This document shows, piece after piece, positions 42,311 to 51,230 of a stretch of DNA of 64,000 bases. Under the pieces are notes generated by a model. The model was not told the DNA's origin and did no database searches. It saw nothing but the letters and a program-made list of their open reading frames with translations. The stretch is from SIG701 sp045539595 (lineage in GTDB: Bacteria; Bacillota; Clostridia; Oscillospirales; CAG-272). How positions within the stretch are numbered: the first letter of the stretch is position 1; every line of letters starts with the position of its first letter. The stretch covers positions 32,122 through 96,121 of the forward strand of contig JAZQFQ010000020.1 in the NCBI GenBank assembly GCA_045539595.1, written 5' to 3'. A program made the position numbers and the translations under genes.

Positions 42311-42916
42311 TCACTCAAAATATCCGTCCAGCAGATCGCCCACGGCGATGCCGCGATGGGCGGCGTTATCATACAGATACATATCCTCCCCGTACTGCAG
42401 GCAGGACAGATTCATGTAGATCTGGGGCCAGTCGGGGGAATAAAATTTCAACTCATATTCCACATCCGCGTCGGTAAGGGGCATGTCCGCCGCCTCCCCC
42501 TGCTCGTAGAGATCCGTCAGGGCGCGGATCACGTCTTTGTCCGTGATATCAAACAGCGCCACCGTAACCTCCTCAGACCGGCACACGATTACCTTTTCCG
42601 CATCCAAATCGGCAAGGGTGGGCAGGGTAATGGACTCCGCGTGGAACACCGTGGTCATGCCGCTGACGTATTCCTCTGTCAGCCAAAGGGAGGGATCGTT
42701 GTCCCCGATCCGATACAACGTAATGTTGCCGCGTTTGTAAAAAGCGTATGCCTCCCCCACATAGGTGGGCTCGTAGATCAGATCCGCAGGAAGGTACACA
42801 TCCTTACCCACGGCGTATTTTCCGTTTTTGTGCTTGAAGGACGCCAGAGAATCCCCGCAGGAAACAAGCAGGGAGGCGCACAGAAGAAAAGCAAGAAGCA
42901 GGGCTGTTTTCCGCAT
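42311..42916 (-). CDS. Hypothetical lipoprotein
   Basis: A 201-residue protein whose signal peptide ends in a lipobox (SLLVSCGDS). The mature part has no motif I recognise; it is rich in beta-strand-like segments with aromatic residues (YFPADLIYEPTY-like region at 42745-42804). It lies 10 bp after the dCMP deaminase gene and 10 bp before rimI, so it is part of the deaminase-lipoprotein-rimI-tsaD operon, though nothing links its function to theirs. Confidence 0.7.
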   Translation of the reverse strand: MRKTALLLAFLLCASLLVSCGDSLASFKHKNGKYAVGKDVYLPADLIYEPTYVGEAYAFYKRGNITLYRIGDNDPSLWLTEEYVSGMTTVFHAESITLPTLADLDAEKVIVCRSEEVTVALFDITDKDVIRALTDLYEQGEAADMPLTDADVEYELKFYSPDWPQIYMNLSCLQYGEDMYLYDNAAHRGIAVGDLLDGYFE

Positions 42917-42926
42917 ATATACCGCC

Positions 42927-43415
42927 TCAATACCCGAACTCGCCACTCAGGCTGTCGTCGTTCTCAATCCAATCCTGCACGGGATACACGGTGTAGGTAT
43001 CCTTATCTTCCCGGACCACCACGGTCTCAATGCCCGCGTTGATGATCATCCGCTTGCACATGGCGCAGGAGCAGGTGCCGCCCACCACCGCATGGGTCGC
43101 GGGATCAATACAGCACATATACAACGTCGCCCCCAGCATCCGCTCCCGGGCGGCGGCAATGATGGCGTTGGCCTCGGAATGGAGGGACCGGCACATCTCA
43201 TACCGCTCCCCGCGAGGGATCTGCAATTTCTCCCGCATACAGTACCCCAGATCGCTGCAGTTCTTGCGGCCCCGGGGAGCACCGTTATAGCCGGTGGACA
43301 CAATGGTGTCATCCTTTACAATGATCGCGCCGTAACAGCGGCGCAGGCAAGTGCTGCGCTCCGCCACGGTCTGTGCAATATCCAGATAATAGTTTTCCTT
43401 GGAAACTCTTTCCAT
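42927..43415 (-). CDS. dCMP deaminase family protein (ComEB-like)
   Basis: A 162-residue zinc-dependent cytidine/deoxycytidylate deaminase. The active site is the HSEANAI motif (His ligand and catalytic Glu) with the cysteine ligands in CSCAMCKRMIINAGI. VSTGYNGAPRGRKNCSDLG is typical of dCMP deaminases and ComEB. It supplies dUMP for dTMP synthesis. It is the first gene of a four-gene operon with its own promoter. Confidence 0.92.
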   Translation of the reverse strand: MERVSKENYYLDIAQTVAERSTCLRRCYGAIIVKDDTIVSTGYNGAPRGRKNCSDLGYCMREKLQIPRGERYEMCRSLHSEANAIIAAARERMLGATLYMCCIDPATHAVVGGTCSCAMCKRMIINAGIETVVVREDKDTYTVYPVQDWIENDDSLSGEFGY

Positions 43416-43449
43416 TATACATTCTCCCGGACAAAAAATCTCTTATTCT

Positions 43450-43478
43450 ATTTTACCAAGAAGTGCCCCCGATTGCAA
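43450..43478 (-). promoter_or_regulatory. Promoter of the dCMP deaminase operon
   Basis: On the minus strand TTGCAA (43473-43478) and TAAAAT (43450-43455) are 17 bp apart, about 35 bp before the ATG. Confidence 0.65.
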
Positions 43479-43584
43479 TAGCGGAAGTGAAAGATTCCCC
43501 AAAATCCTGCGCCGTCTGCCGCCGATGCATAGAAAAAACGCCATCGCCATACACATTACCGAATCCATTCATCGGGGGGCATCC

Positions 43585-45120
43585 ATGCGAAACGGCCAAC
43601 GCTTTTTTCGGAACGCCGCGCTCCTGGCGGGCGTTCAACTGTTTCTGCGGTTTATTACCGTCAGCTTCAATACCTATGTGTCCGCTAAGATGGGTGCGGA
43701 GGGGATGGGCCTGGTGACGCTGGTGATGAGCGTATACGGCTTATCCGTCACGGTAGCCGCCTCCGGCGTCAATCTGGCGGCGGTGCGCCTGAGCGCCCGT
43801 GCCCTCAGCGAATGCGAATGCGAAGATTTTGCCCACGGCTCTGCCCGTTTGCGGCGGGTAATGCGGGGATGCATCGCCTACAGTCTTCTGTTTGGAATCG
43901 GTGCCGCCGGGATCCTGTTTTCCGCCTCGGAGGTGATCGGCATCCATCTGTTGGGAGACACTCGGACGATCCCCTCTTTGCGGGTGCTGGCCGTCAGTTT
44001 GCCCGCCATATCCCTCTCCTCCGCCCTGGCGGGATATTTTACGGGGGTGCGCCGCGTGTACAAAAACGCTCTTGTATCCGTTTTGGAGCAGTTTGTGAAG
44101 ATCGCCCTCACCGCCTCGGCCCTGCTCCTGTTCGCCCCGGCGGGGATCGAATACGCCTGTCTGGCCGTGGTGGGAGGAGCCGCCCTGGCGGAGGGGGCAT
44201 CCATGATCACGGCTATGCTTCTGTATCTGCGGGACAGTCTCCGCCGGCGGCGGGGAGAGCCCCATTCGCTTCCGTCGGCCTTTTCGCAGGTGTTCCACAC
44301 CGCGTTTCCCGTGGCGGTGGGGGCCTATGCCCGGCAGGGACTGGTAACCGCAGAGCATCTGGCCATTCCGTGGGGATTTCGCAAAAACGGCGCATCCGCC
44401 ACGGCCGCCCTCGCCTCCTACGGCGTTCTGCACGGGATGGTGTATCCGCTGATCTTTTTCCCCTCGGCGGTGCTGGGTGCCTTTGCGGGACTGCTGGTGC
44501 CGGAATTCACCGAATTTCAAGCCCGGGGGGAAAGGGACAAAATCCGCACCATCGCGGAAAAGGTCATGGGCACTTCCCTGCTGTTCGCCATCGGAACGGC
44601 GGGTATCTTCCTCAGCTTCGCCTACGATCTGGGTACCTCCCTGTATCCCGGCACCGATGCGGCGCTGCAGCTGGCCAGAATCGCCCCGCTGATCCCCGTG
44701 ATGTATCTGGATTCCGCCGTGGACGCAATGCTGAAGGGGCTGGGGGAGCAGGTGTACTGCATGCGCGTAAACATCGCCGATTCCCTGTGCTGTCTGCTCC
44801 TTGTACTGCTGTTGATTCCCCGCTTCGGTCTGGCGGGATACTTTTTCGTGCAGTACACCTGCGAATTGATGAACGCCGCCCTCTCCATCAGCCGTCTTCT
44901 GCAGGTGACGGATCTCCGGCCACGGGTGGGCCGTTGGGTGATCCGCCCCCTTCTGTGCGTGATTTTTGCCACCTCCGCTGTCCATTTTCTCTCCGGATTC
45001 CCGTCAGTCCCGCTGATCGGCGCGGGCGGAATGTGCGGTGTGCGGATCGCGGCAGTCATCCTTTTGTATGGATTCAGTTTGTATCTCACAAAATTTTACA
45101 AATATCGGAAACACCCTTGA
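43585..45120 (+). CDS. SpoVB-like polysaccharide/lipid II flippase (MOP superfamily)
   Basis: A 511-residue protein with about 14 membrane segments, starting LLAGVQLFLRFITVSFNTYV. The pattern and length match SpoVB/YtgP-type MOP exporters, which move lipid-linked wall precursors, with SpoVB acting in spore cortex synthesis. The EHLAIPWGFRKNGAS region and the KGLGEQVYCMRVNI region (read as LKGLGEQVY) are typical. The ATG at 43585 is preceded by GGGGGG and gives the first helix near residue 10; the open frame extends upstream but is unsupported. The spore role is inferred. Confidence 0.85.
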   Translation: MRNGQRFFRNAALLAGVQLFLRFITVSFNTYVSAKMGAEGMGLVTLVMSVYGLSVTVAASGVNLAAVRLSARALSECECEDFAHGSARLRRVMRGCIAYSLLFGIGAAGILFSASEVIGIHLLGDTRTIPSLRVLAVSLPAISLSSALAGYFTGVRRVYKNALVSVLEQFVKIALTASALLLFAPAGIEYACLAVVGGAALAEGASMITAMLLYLRDSLRRRRGEPHSLPSAFSQVFHTAFPVAVGAYARQGLVTAEHLAIPWGFRKNGASATAALASYGVLHGMVYPLIFFPSAVLGAFAGLLVPEFTEFQARGERDKIRTIAEKVMGTSLLFAIGTAGIFLSFAYDLGTSLYPGTDAALQLARIAPLIPVMYLDSAVDAMLKGLGEQVYCMRVNIADSLCCLLLVLLLIPRFGLAGYFFVQYTCELMNAALSISRLLQVTDLRPRVGRWVIRPLLCVIFATSAVHFLSGFPSVPLIGAGGMCGVRIAAVILLYGFSLYLTKFYKYRKHP

Positions 45121-45179
45121 CATCCTCTCCGTCATATTTTAAAATGGAAAAAATACTCGCACAGGCGGAGGAATCAACT

Positions 45180-46175
45180 ATGAACACAGCATATCTTGTG
45201 GCGGACAATGTGCCGCGGGACGGCATCACGGATGCGTCGGACGCCATCCAGCAACTGATTGACGAAAATCCCAATCGCACCATCTTTTTCCCCGACGGCG
45301 TGTATCGGCTGAGAAAGCCCATCTGCACCCCCGCCGATCCGGCGAAAAGCGTATCCCTGCAGCTGGCTTCCTTTGCGGTGTTCCAGGCATCCCCCGATTG
45401 GGATTCCCCGGAGGCCATGGTCCGTCTGGGCGCCATCCATCCCGCCAACAACATCTTTGAAAACGGAAGCAATTATTTCTTCAGCGGCGGCATCGTGGAC
45501 GGCAATAACGTGGCAAACGGCATCTCCATCGACGGCGGCCGGGAAACCGTGATCCGGGACACCTCCATCAAGCACGTGATCATGGGTATCCACATCAAGC
45601 ACGGTGCCAACAGCGGCTCCTCCGACAGCGATATCTCCGGGGTGAACATCACCTGCACCGGCTCAAGGGATTCCGTAGGCGTGCTGATTGAGGGCGCGGA
45701 CAACACCCTGACCAATATGCGCATCTGCCGTGCCCATATGGGCGTGCGCATCAAGACCGGCGGAAACGCCTTGCAGAACGTGCATCCACTGTACAGCGGA
45801 AATTATTCGGATTACGACGATGCCTGCGCGTTCTGGGATGAAAACACCAACAACTGGTACTACTACTGCTACAGCGATCAGTACGGCGTGGGATTCCGGG
45901 TGGCGGACTGCTGCCGCAGCCAGTTCACCGGATGCTTCGCCTATTGGTACGGCCCCGGCGGAGGTATTCACACCGTCGTAAAAGCAGACAAACGATTCAA
46001 TGCCCTGTTTGACAATCTGCGCGTTGGCTTCCGCTTCCCCGAGGTGAAGAGCATCGTGTTGGATGCGGGCGAGGAGGGCGGATTTGGCGTGTTCAACCGG
46101 CTGATCGTCACCGAATCCATGGTCAGCGAGGACACCTACAAAAAGCACGTGCAAAACGGAATTTTTCCGTATTGA
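45180..46175 (+). CDS. Right-handed beta-helix protein (pectate-lyase/GH28-like)
   Basis: A 331-residue protein without a signal peptide. The N terminus DGITDASDAIQQLIDENP and TIFFPDGVYRL is the standard opening of pectate-lyase-superfamily (Pectate_lyase_3) domains. The body shows repeated short beta-strand rungs (GGIVDGNNVANGISI, SGVNITCTG, NTLTNMRI). It could be a polysaccharide lyase, hydrolase or binding protein; no catalytic residues can be assigned. GGAGG seven bases upstream fixes the ATG at 45180. It follows the flippase gene by 59 bp and shares its terminator. Confidence 0.78.
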   Translation: MNTAYLVADNVPRDGITDASDAIQQLIDENPNRTIFFPDGVYRLRKPICTPADPAKSVSLQLASFAVFQASPDWDSPEAMVRLGAIHPANNIFENGSNYFFSGGIVDGNNVANGISIDGGRETVIRDTSIKHVIMGIHIKHGANSGSSDSDISGVNITCTGSRDSVGVLIEGADNTLTNMRICRAHMGVRIKTGGNALQNVHPLYSGNYSDYDDACAFWDENTNNWYYYCYSDQYGVGFRVADCCRSQFTGCFAYWYGPGGGIHTVVKADKRFNALFDNLRVGFRFPEVKSIVLDAGEEGGFGVFNRLIVTESMVSEDTYKKHVQNGIFPY

Positions 46176-46191
46176 TAAAGTAACCGCAAGG

Positions 46192-46221
46192 ACACCACCG
46201 GGTCGCTCGGTGGTGTTTTTT
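46192..46221 (+). terminator. Terminator after the beta-helix protein gene
   Basis: A 9-bp perfect stem (46192-46200 with 46208-46216) and 7-nt loop are followed by a T tract. The 46222-46294 stretch has no gene. Confidence 0.92.
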
Positions 46222-46294
46222 CTTGTGGGGATGCGGGTACGATCGCCCGGGCAAACCTAACATATACCGATAATTTTTCTCACTAAATGCGTTA

Positions 46295-46323
46295 TTGATT
46301 TTCGTCTGCCCCTACTGTAAAAT
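46295..46323 (+). promoter_or_regulatory. Promoter of the second XRE gene
   Basis: TTGATT (46295-46300) and TAAAAT (46318-46323) are 17 bp apart, about 60 bp before the start codon. Confidence 0.7.
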
Positions 46324-46383
46324 AAAGATGTCGACAGAGAAAACGCTTTGCAAAGCCGAAGAAAATCCCACAAGGAGGAAATT

Positions 46384-47553
46384 ATGAAACTGACTATCGG
46401 TGAGAATATCCGCCGTTTCCGAAAGAAAAACGATCTGACCCAGGAAGCCCTGGCCGAGTGCTTGGGCGTAAGTTATCAATCGATCAGCCGCTGGGAAAAC
46501 GGCACCACCTATCCCGATCTGGAACTGATCCCTGCCATCGCCGAGGTGCTTTCCGTGTCGGTTGACGAGCTTCTCGGCATGCCGCAGATCGAAAAAGAAA
46601 AACGCGCTGAAAAAACATTCGACGAGCTCCGCCGCGAGTGTATGAAACGGGATTATGATGCGGATAAAATTGTCCATCTTCTTCGTGACATACGCAGAAA
46701 TTATCTGGCCAGCGACTCCGCCTGGCGTCCGTGGAGTGAAGGAAACGACCGGGCTTTCCGTGATCCCAAAATACTGCCCGAGGTGCGTTTGCTGGCGGAA
46801 GCGTATCTGGAACGTAATCCGATGCATCCCCACACCATTCAAACCATGGCAGATATTGAGGATGAAGAGCATTTGCCTGATTTTCTGAAAAAGCATACCA
46901 CTTCCTTTGATTGCTCGGAACGTGCGTTGCTGTTCAGAAGATATCTGCGTCGCGGGGACGCGGAAAAATTCGAGCCCGAACGCAGATATCAACTATACAA
47001 AGCCTTCGAAGGCCTGCTTTACCCAAGCAATCTGTTGAAATGGGGAGAAAGCAGCGAGAATAAAGCAGCGGCTGATCAATTTATGGAAACGATACTGTCA
47101 TGCATTCGCTGCGATGCTGAGGATGACCGACCGGATATGTGGGTGCAGGATCGGATTGAATTGGGACTCAAATCCGCTGCTCGACTGGCTGCCGGTGGCA
47201 AATTCGACGAAGCAATAGCGAAAGCAGAATCGGTGGTAAAACTGTTGGAAGAAACCATGAAAATCACAACCAAGGTGCAATTGCCCACTTCCTGCCGTTT
47301 TCTCGATGGAATGGAATGGAGTGCAAAAGAGAGTTGGCATACTGTCCACAACGATCCGGATGCTTTAGAGGAGCGAATGATTTTTATTACTACAATAATG
47401 AACGGTATGATGACCGGAACCTGTTTGCATCCCAGCGAACATTTGGCTGCACTACAGAGAAAAGAATTTGATCCTCTTCGCAATCATCCAAAGTTTGAAG
47501 AACTCTGCGATCGTGTAAAAGCACTGATTGTCACCAAACCAAAGGAATCGTAA
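46384..47553 (+). CDS. XRE-family HTH regulator with long C-terminal region
   Basis: A 389-residue protein whose first 65 residues are a Cro/C1-type HTH (TQEALAECLGVSYQSISRWE). The rest is helical and unlike any enzyme I recognise. Its build mirrors the XRE protein at 1596-2723 (HTH, then about 300 residues of putative sensory domain), so the two are likely paralogues. AAGGAGGAAATT before the ATG is a near-perfect ribosome binding site. It is a single-gene unit with promoter and terminator; its position before the two-component system does not prove a link. Confidence 0.83.
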   Translation: MKLTIGENIRRFRKKNDLTQEALAECLGVSYQSISRWENGTTYPDLELIPAIAEVLSVSVDELLGMPQIEKEKRAEKTFDELRRECMKRDYDADKIVHLLRDIRRNYLASDSAWRPWSEGNDRAFRDPKILPEVRLLAEAYLERNPMHPHTIQTMADIEDEEHLPDFLKKHTTSFDCSERALLFRRYLRRGDAEKFEPERRYQLYKAFEGLLYPSNLLKWGESSENKAAADQFMETILSCIRCDAEDDRPDMWVQDRIELGLKSAARLAAGGKFDEAIAKAESVVKLLEETMKITTKVQLPTSCRFLDGMEWSAKESWHTVHNDPDALEERMIFITTIMNGMMTGTCLHPSEHLAALQRKEFDPLRNHPKFEELCDRVKALIVTKPKES

Positions 47554-47558
47554 TCCTC

Positions 47559-47585
47559 GCCCCGCCTTGCGCGGGGCTTTTCTTT
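47559..47585 (+). terminator. Terminator of the second XRE gene
   Basis: A 7-bp all-GC stem (47559-47565 with 47571-47577) is followed by TTTTCTTT. Confidence 0.88.
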
Positions 47586-47600
47586 ACTTTTTTTTGATTC

Positions 47601-47655
47601 CTTAAGAAATCTTAAATTGTTTCCACTTTTCATTTAATCTCTCTTTTGCTATAAT
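47601..47655 (+). promoter_or_regulatory. Promoter of the two-component operon with upstream direct repeats
   Basis: TTTTCA (47627-47632) and a perfect TATAAT (47650-47655) are 17 bp apart. Upstream, CTTAA occurs at 47601-47605 and 47611-47615, exactly 10 bp apart, the arrangement usual for OmpR/PhoB-type binding sites. Autoregulation by the encoded regulator is inferred. Confidence 0.6.
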
Positions 47656-47689
47656 GTATGCAGAAACGAAAATGCGAGGTGTGACCGCC

Positions 47690-48397
47690 ATGTACCGTAT
47701 TTTGATTTGCGATGACGAAAAAGACATCGTCTCGGCTCTGGAGATCTATCTCCGCGCCGACGGATACAAAACCTTCTCCGCGGGAAACGGCGCGGAGGCT
47801 CTGGAGATCCTCTCCCGGGAGGAAATCCATCTGGTGCTGATGGACATTATGATGCCGAAAATGGACGGGCTCACCGCCGTGGCCCGTCTGCGAGAGGAAT
47901 ACAATGTACCCGTGATCCTGCTGACCGCCAAGGGGGAGGACACGGACAAAGTACTGGGGCTGAACATCGGCGCGGACGATTACGTCACCAAGCCCTTCAA
48001 TCCGGTGGAGCTGTCCGCCCGGGTCCGCTCCCAACTCAGACGGTACACCACCTTGGGCGGTGCCAGGCGAGACGATGAAATCCGCCTGGGGGGCATCACT
48101 CTGGCCGAGCGATCCCGCACCGTCACCCTGGATGGGGATCCCCTCATCCTGACCCCCACGGAATACGAGATTCTGCGGCTTCTGATGAAGCATCCGGGGG
48201 AGATTCTGCCGCCGAAGGAAATCTACCGCCGGGTCTGGAAGGATTCCCCCTACGGGGCGGAAAGCACCGTAGCGGTACATATCCGTCATCTGCGGGAAAA
48301 GATTGAGATCGATCCCGCCTCGCCCCGCTATCTGCGAGTGGTCTGGGGCCAGGGATACGTAATGGGCGAAAAGAACGATGGAGGTATAAAACGATGA
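47690..48397 (+). CDS. OmpR-family response regulator (VanR-like)
   Basis: A 235-residue regulator: receiver domain with ICDDEKD and the phosphoacceptor Asp52 in LMDIMMPKMDG, Lys in DDYVTKPF, and a C-terminal winged helix (LTPTEYEILRLLMKHPGE and TVAVHIRHLREKIE). The start ATG at 47690 has AGGTG upstream. It overlaps the kinase gene by four bases (ATGA), so the pair is translationally coupled. The sequence type resembles VanR-like regulators of Clostridia, often controlling envelope stress genes; no target gene is evident nearby. Confidence 0.93.
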   Translation: MYRILICDDEKDIVSALEIYLRADGYKTFSAGNGAEALEILSREEIHLVLMDIMMPKMDGLTAVARLREEYNVPVILLTAKGEDTDKVLGLNIGADDYVTKPFNPVELSARVRSQLRRYTTLGGARRDDEIRLGGITLAERSRTVTLDGDPLILTPTEYEILRLLMKHPGEILPPKEIYRRVWKDSPYGAESTVAVHIRHLREKIEIDPASPRYLRVVWGQGYVMGEKNDGGIKR

Positions 48398-50313
48398 AGC
48401 TTCTGCACAGCAGCGCAGCAAAAATAGTTCTCGGTGCGTTGGCGGTGATTCTTCTGCTGACGGCCGTAGCCGCATCTTTTCTGTCGGTGATCATTTATGC
48501 CGGCGATGTGGATCGTATGTCCCAGGCGTATGTGGAGAGTACCGTTTTCCGTGAGATGCTGGCCCTTGATGAGGAAAAAATCTGGAGTGCCCATCTGCGG
48601 GGAGATGATCCGTCGGAGATTTACAAGCACTCCAACGTACTGTTCCAGATCAAGGACGATGCCTACAACATCGTGGCCTCCTCCGACATTCCCCTTCCGA
48701 ACACGGAGGCAGACCGAAAGCTGCAGTACACCATTTGGCGGCGGGAATGGTACGACGACGATTACGACTCCCCGCGGTACCACGTTACCCTGCAGGTGAA
48801 TCCGGATCTTCCCCACAGCGATGTGTATAAGACACTGCACGAGGGGCTGCGTGTTCTCTTCCCTCTCCGGTACGGAATGCCCTACATCGCCGCAGGCTGT
48901 GCCATTCTGTATGTGGTTTTGCTGATCCTTCTGATGTGCACAGCAGGTCATCGGCGCAAATCCGAGGAGATCACCCGCAGCTGGTTTGATAAGATTCCCC
49001 TGGATCTTCTGCTTGGCGGTTACATTCTGCTATTCGCTCTGCACATCGCCGTCATCGATTCCATGTGGGATATCCCCTGGCGCATCCTGCTCGCCCTCGG
49101 GATGGCCGCGGTTTTGGTGGATGCGATCCTGCTGACTGTACTTATGACCAGTCTGGCTGTTCGCGTGAAGTCAGGCACCGTCGTGAAGAACACCTTGATC
49201 TGGCACATTCTCACCCTGGCGTGGCGCATCCTCACGTTCCTTTGGTGCCGCATCGTATGGCCCACATTCCGCTTCATCGGCGGCGGCATCGGCCGTTTCT
49301 TCCGCTTCATCGGCTTCGCTTTGGGATCGATCCCGCTGATCCCGAAAACGGCTCTTTTGATTGGGGCCAATGGGGTGTTGGATTTTCTCATCATCGTCAT
49401 AGCATGGAAAGGCCCCGCCCTTCTCCTTATCCTTATCAAAGATGCAGGCATCGCCCTGTTTCTCCTCGCCGCAGCGTCCATGATGCGCCGCATCCAGGCG
49501 GGCGGGGAGCGGATGGCATCGGGGCATCTGGACACGCCCATTGAGACGGATCACCTGCATGGGGATTTCCGCCGTTTTGCCGGAACCATGAATCAGTTAG
49601 GCGAGGGCATGAGCCGTGCGGTGGAGGAGCGGATGAAAAGCGAACGGTTCCGGACGGAGTTGATCACCAACGTATCCCACGACATCAAAACGCCGCTGAC
49701 CTCCATCATCAATTATGTGGATCTGATGAAGAAGGAAAACGTGACGGAGGAACCCATGGCGGAATACATCCGCGTGCTGGATCGGCAGTCCTCCCGACTG
49801 AAGAAGCTGACGGAGGATCTGATCGAAGCGTCCAAGGCCGCCACGGGCAACGTGGCCGTGGATCTTCGCCCCTGCGATGCCGCCATGCTGATCGGCCAGA
49901 TCGAGGGAGAATATGAGGAGCGTCTTGCCGGGCGGAATCTGACGCTGATCGTCACCAAGCCGGAGCATCCCGTCACCATTCTGGCGGACGGACGGCTCAT
50001 GTGGCGGGTGTTTGACAATCTGATGAGCAACATCCTCAAATACGCCATGCCCGGATCCCGGGTATATCTGAATCTGGAGACATCGGACACATCCGCCTGC
50101 TTCACCTTCCGCAATATGTCCCAGGATCCGTTGAACATCCCCGGGGAGGAGCTGCTGGAGCGATTCACCCGCGGCGATTCCTCCCGCTCCACCGAAGGAA
50201 GCGGACTCGGATTGTCCATCGCCAATTCCCTGACGGCACTGCAAAAGGGCCGTCTGGCCCTGAGCACCGATGGGGATCTGTTCAAGGTCACCCTGACATT
50301 CCCTCTGGCATAA
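48394..50313 (+). CDS. Membrane sensor histidine kinase, partner of the VanR-like regulator
   Basis: A 639-residue kinase. A first membrane helix (about residues 10-33) and an extracytoplasmic loop of about 130 residues are followed by at least five more membrane segments, including an amphipathic stretch near residues 270-310. After a HAMP-like linker comes the HisKA motif NVSHDIKTPLTS with His429. The ATPase domain has the N box NLMSNILKYA and GSGLGLSIANSL. The multi-helix membrane part is larger than in classical VanS. Its stop lies four bases before the presumed terminator stem, now interrupted by the cassette at 50317-51272. Confidence 0.92.
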   Translation: MKLLHSSAAKIVLGALAVILLLTAVAASFLSVIIYAGDVDRMSQAYVESTVFREMLALDEEKIWSAHLRGDDPSEIYKHSNVLFQIKDDAYNIVASSDIPLPNTEADRKLQYTIWRREWYDDDYDSPRYHVTLQVNPDLPHSDVYKTLHEGLRVLFPLRYGMPYIAAGCAILYVVLLILLMCTAGHRRKSEEITRSWFDKIPLDLLLGGYILLFALHIAVIDSMWDIPWRILLALGMAAVLVDAILLTVLMTSLAVRVKSGTVVKNTLIWHILTLAWRILTFLWCRIVWPTFRFIGGGIGRFFRFIGFALGSIPLIPKTALLIGANGVLDFLIIVIAWKGPALLLILIKDAGIALFLLAAASMMRRIQAGGERMASGHLDTPIETDHLHGDFRRFAGTMNQLGEGMSRAVEERMKSERFRTELITNVSHDIKTPLTSIINYVDLMKKENVTEEPMAEYIRVLDRQSSRLKKLTEDLIEASKAATGNVAVDLRPCDAAMLIGQIEGEYEERLAGRNLTLIVTKPEHPVTILADGRLMWRVFDNLMSNILKYAMPGSRVYLNLETSDTSACFTFRNMSQDPLNIPGEELLERFTRGDSSRSTEGSGLGLSIANSLTALQKGRLALSTDGDLFKVTLTFPLA

Positions 50314-50384
50314 GTAAAAGACGGCTGCGAAAGGCAAGTTCTCATAAGGAAGTTTAATCCAACTTGATTCGCAGCAAATAAATA

Positions 50385-50423
50385 ATACCCCGGACAGTTT
50401 TTTGTGAAATCTGTCGGGGGTAT
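50385..50423. terminator. Long hairpin after the cassette gene
   Basis: A 13-bp stem with one mismatch (50385-50397 with 50411-50423), extended by A-T pairs, lies 24 bp beyond the cassette gene's stop. On the minus strand TATTATTTATT follows, so it probably terminates that gene. Confidence 0.6.
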
Positions 50424-50446
50424 ATTATTTAATAGCTGTGATGGCA

Positions 50447-50914
50447 TTATCCACGATAACTCATATACGCTTGTAAGATTTCTTCCACATCTTTTTCATC
50501 CTGCTCATAATTTCCTATCTCATTGCAAATCCAAGCATAATAATCAGTAATAGCCTCAATGAAAGAAGTCAAAATTTCCTCGATCGAGCTATGTTCTGTT
50601 CGAACCGGAAGCTTGATTTTCGGAATATCATTTTTATTGTCAAATACAGGATAGGAAGAAAAGTCAGCCCAATAAAACAAATATCCAACGCGTTTGCCGT
50701 CTCGCCTAATTAGATAATGCTTATATTCAAAGTCAACCCACAAAGTGATAGGTATGCGATAATTTTCTTCCATCCACGCTACAAACGAACGCATTTCTTT
50801 TTCAATATCAGTTGGAATTTTTCTGTCAAAACCAATATCAAATTCGGGAAGGATATCTTTTGCAACTTCTAATACTATAGTTTGCGCTTTTTGCCAAACA
50901 CTATTTTCATTCAT
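50447..50914 (-). CDS. AT-rich cassette gene of unknown function
   Basis: A 155-residue soluble, acidic protein rich in aromatic residues (YLFYWADFSSYPVF, EAITDYYAWICNEIG). I do not recognise a family; size and composition recall small immunity or accessory proteins of polymorphic-toxin loci, but that is a guess. It is far more AT-rich than the neighbours. AAGGAGAAACACCT precedes the ATG, and a promoter lies about 115 bp upstream, inside the cassette. A hairpin in its 5' leader (50970-50994) may regulate it. Confidence 0.7.
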   Translation of the reverse strand: MNENSVWQKAQTIVLEVAKDILPEFDIGFDRKIPTDIEKEMRSFVAWMEENYRIPITLWVDFEYKHYLIRRDGKRVGYLFYWADFSSYPVFDNKNDIPKIKLPVRTEHSSIEEILTSFIEAITDYYAWICNEIGNYEQDEKDVEEILQAYMSYRG

Positions 50915-50969
50915 AGGTGTTTCTCCTTCGCTTATTATGATTGAGTTTTATCAAAACCTTATCGCCAGT

Positions 50970-50994
50970 TTCGCCCTTGTATTACAAAGGCGAA
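50970..50994 (-). repeat. Hairpin in the 5' leader of the cassette gene
   Basis: An 11-bp stem with one mismatch (50970-50980 with 50984-50994) and a three-base loop lies between promoter and start codon. Confidence 0.6.
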
Positions 50995-51027
50995 GGGCAA
51001 AGCCCATACCCCTATCATGCTGATTGT

Positions 51028-51056
51028 ATTATATCAAAAATCTGCTGAGAAAGCAA
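51028..51056 (-). promoter_or_regulatory. Promoter of the cassette gene
   Basis: On the minus strand TTGCTT (51051-51056) and a perfect TATAAT (51028-51033) are 17 bp apart, between the palindromic array and the gene. Confidence 0.7.
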
Positions 51057-51060
51057 GAGT

Positions 51061-51230
51061 TATATTCCGACTGCGTCGGAGTGATATTATCGCTTACGCA
51101 ATAGTGATATTGAAGCCTTACGGCTTCAGTGATATTTTATTCGCCTCCAAAACTCGCGAAGCGAATACCACTCGGCGCAAGCCGAATATCACTGCGAAGC
51201 AATATCACTCGCCGCAAGGCGAATAAAACT
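51061..51230. repeat. Symmetric array of 9-bp repeats separated by mini-hairpins
   Basis: AGTGATATT occurs at 51080-51088, 51103-51111 and 51128-51136. Its inverse AATATCACT follows as AATACCACT (51164-51172), then 51185-51193 and 51201-51209. Between copies lie small self-complementary units such as GAAGCC/GGCTTC, CGGC/GCCG, CGCC/GGCG and CCGAC/GTCGG with loops of 3-4 bases. The centre is ATTCGC...GCGAAT. The whole is one large imperfect palindrome and could extrude as a branched cruciform. Confidence 0.8.

Noticed and set aside
43812..45179. N-terminal extension of the beta-helix protein frame
   Set aside because: This part lies in another frame of the flippase gene and reads as Arg/Gly/His-rich nonsense; the ATG at 45180 has GGAGG and a proper domain start.
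51061..51230. A CRISPR array
   Set aside because: Repeats are only 9 bp, half are inverted, spacers are self-complementary and 7-16 bp, and no cas gene is present.
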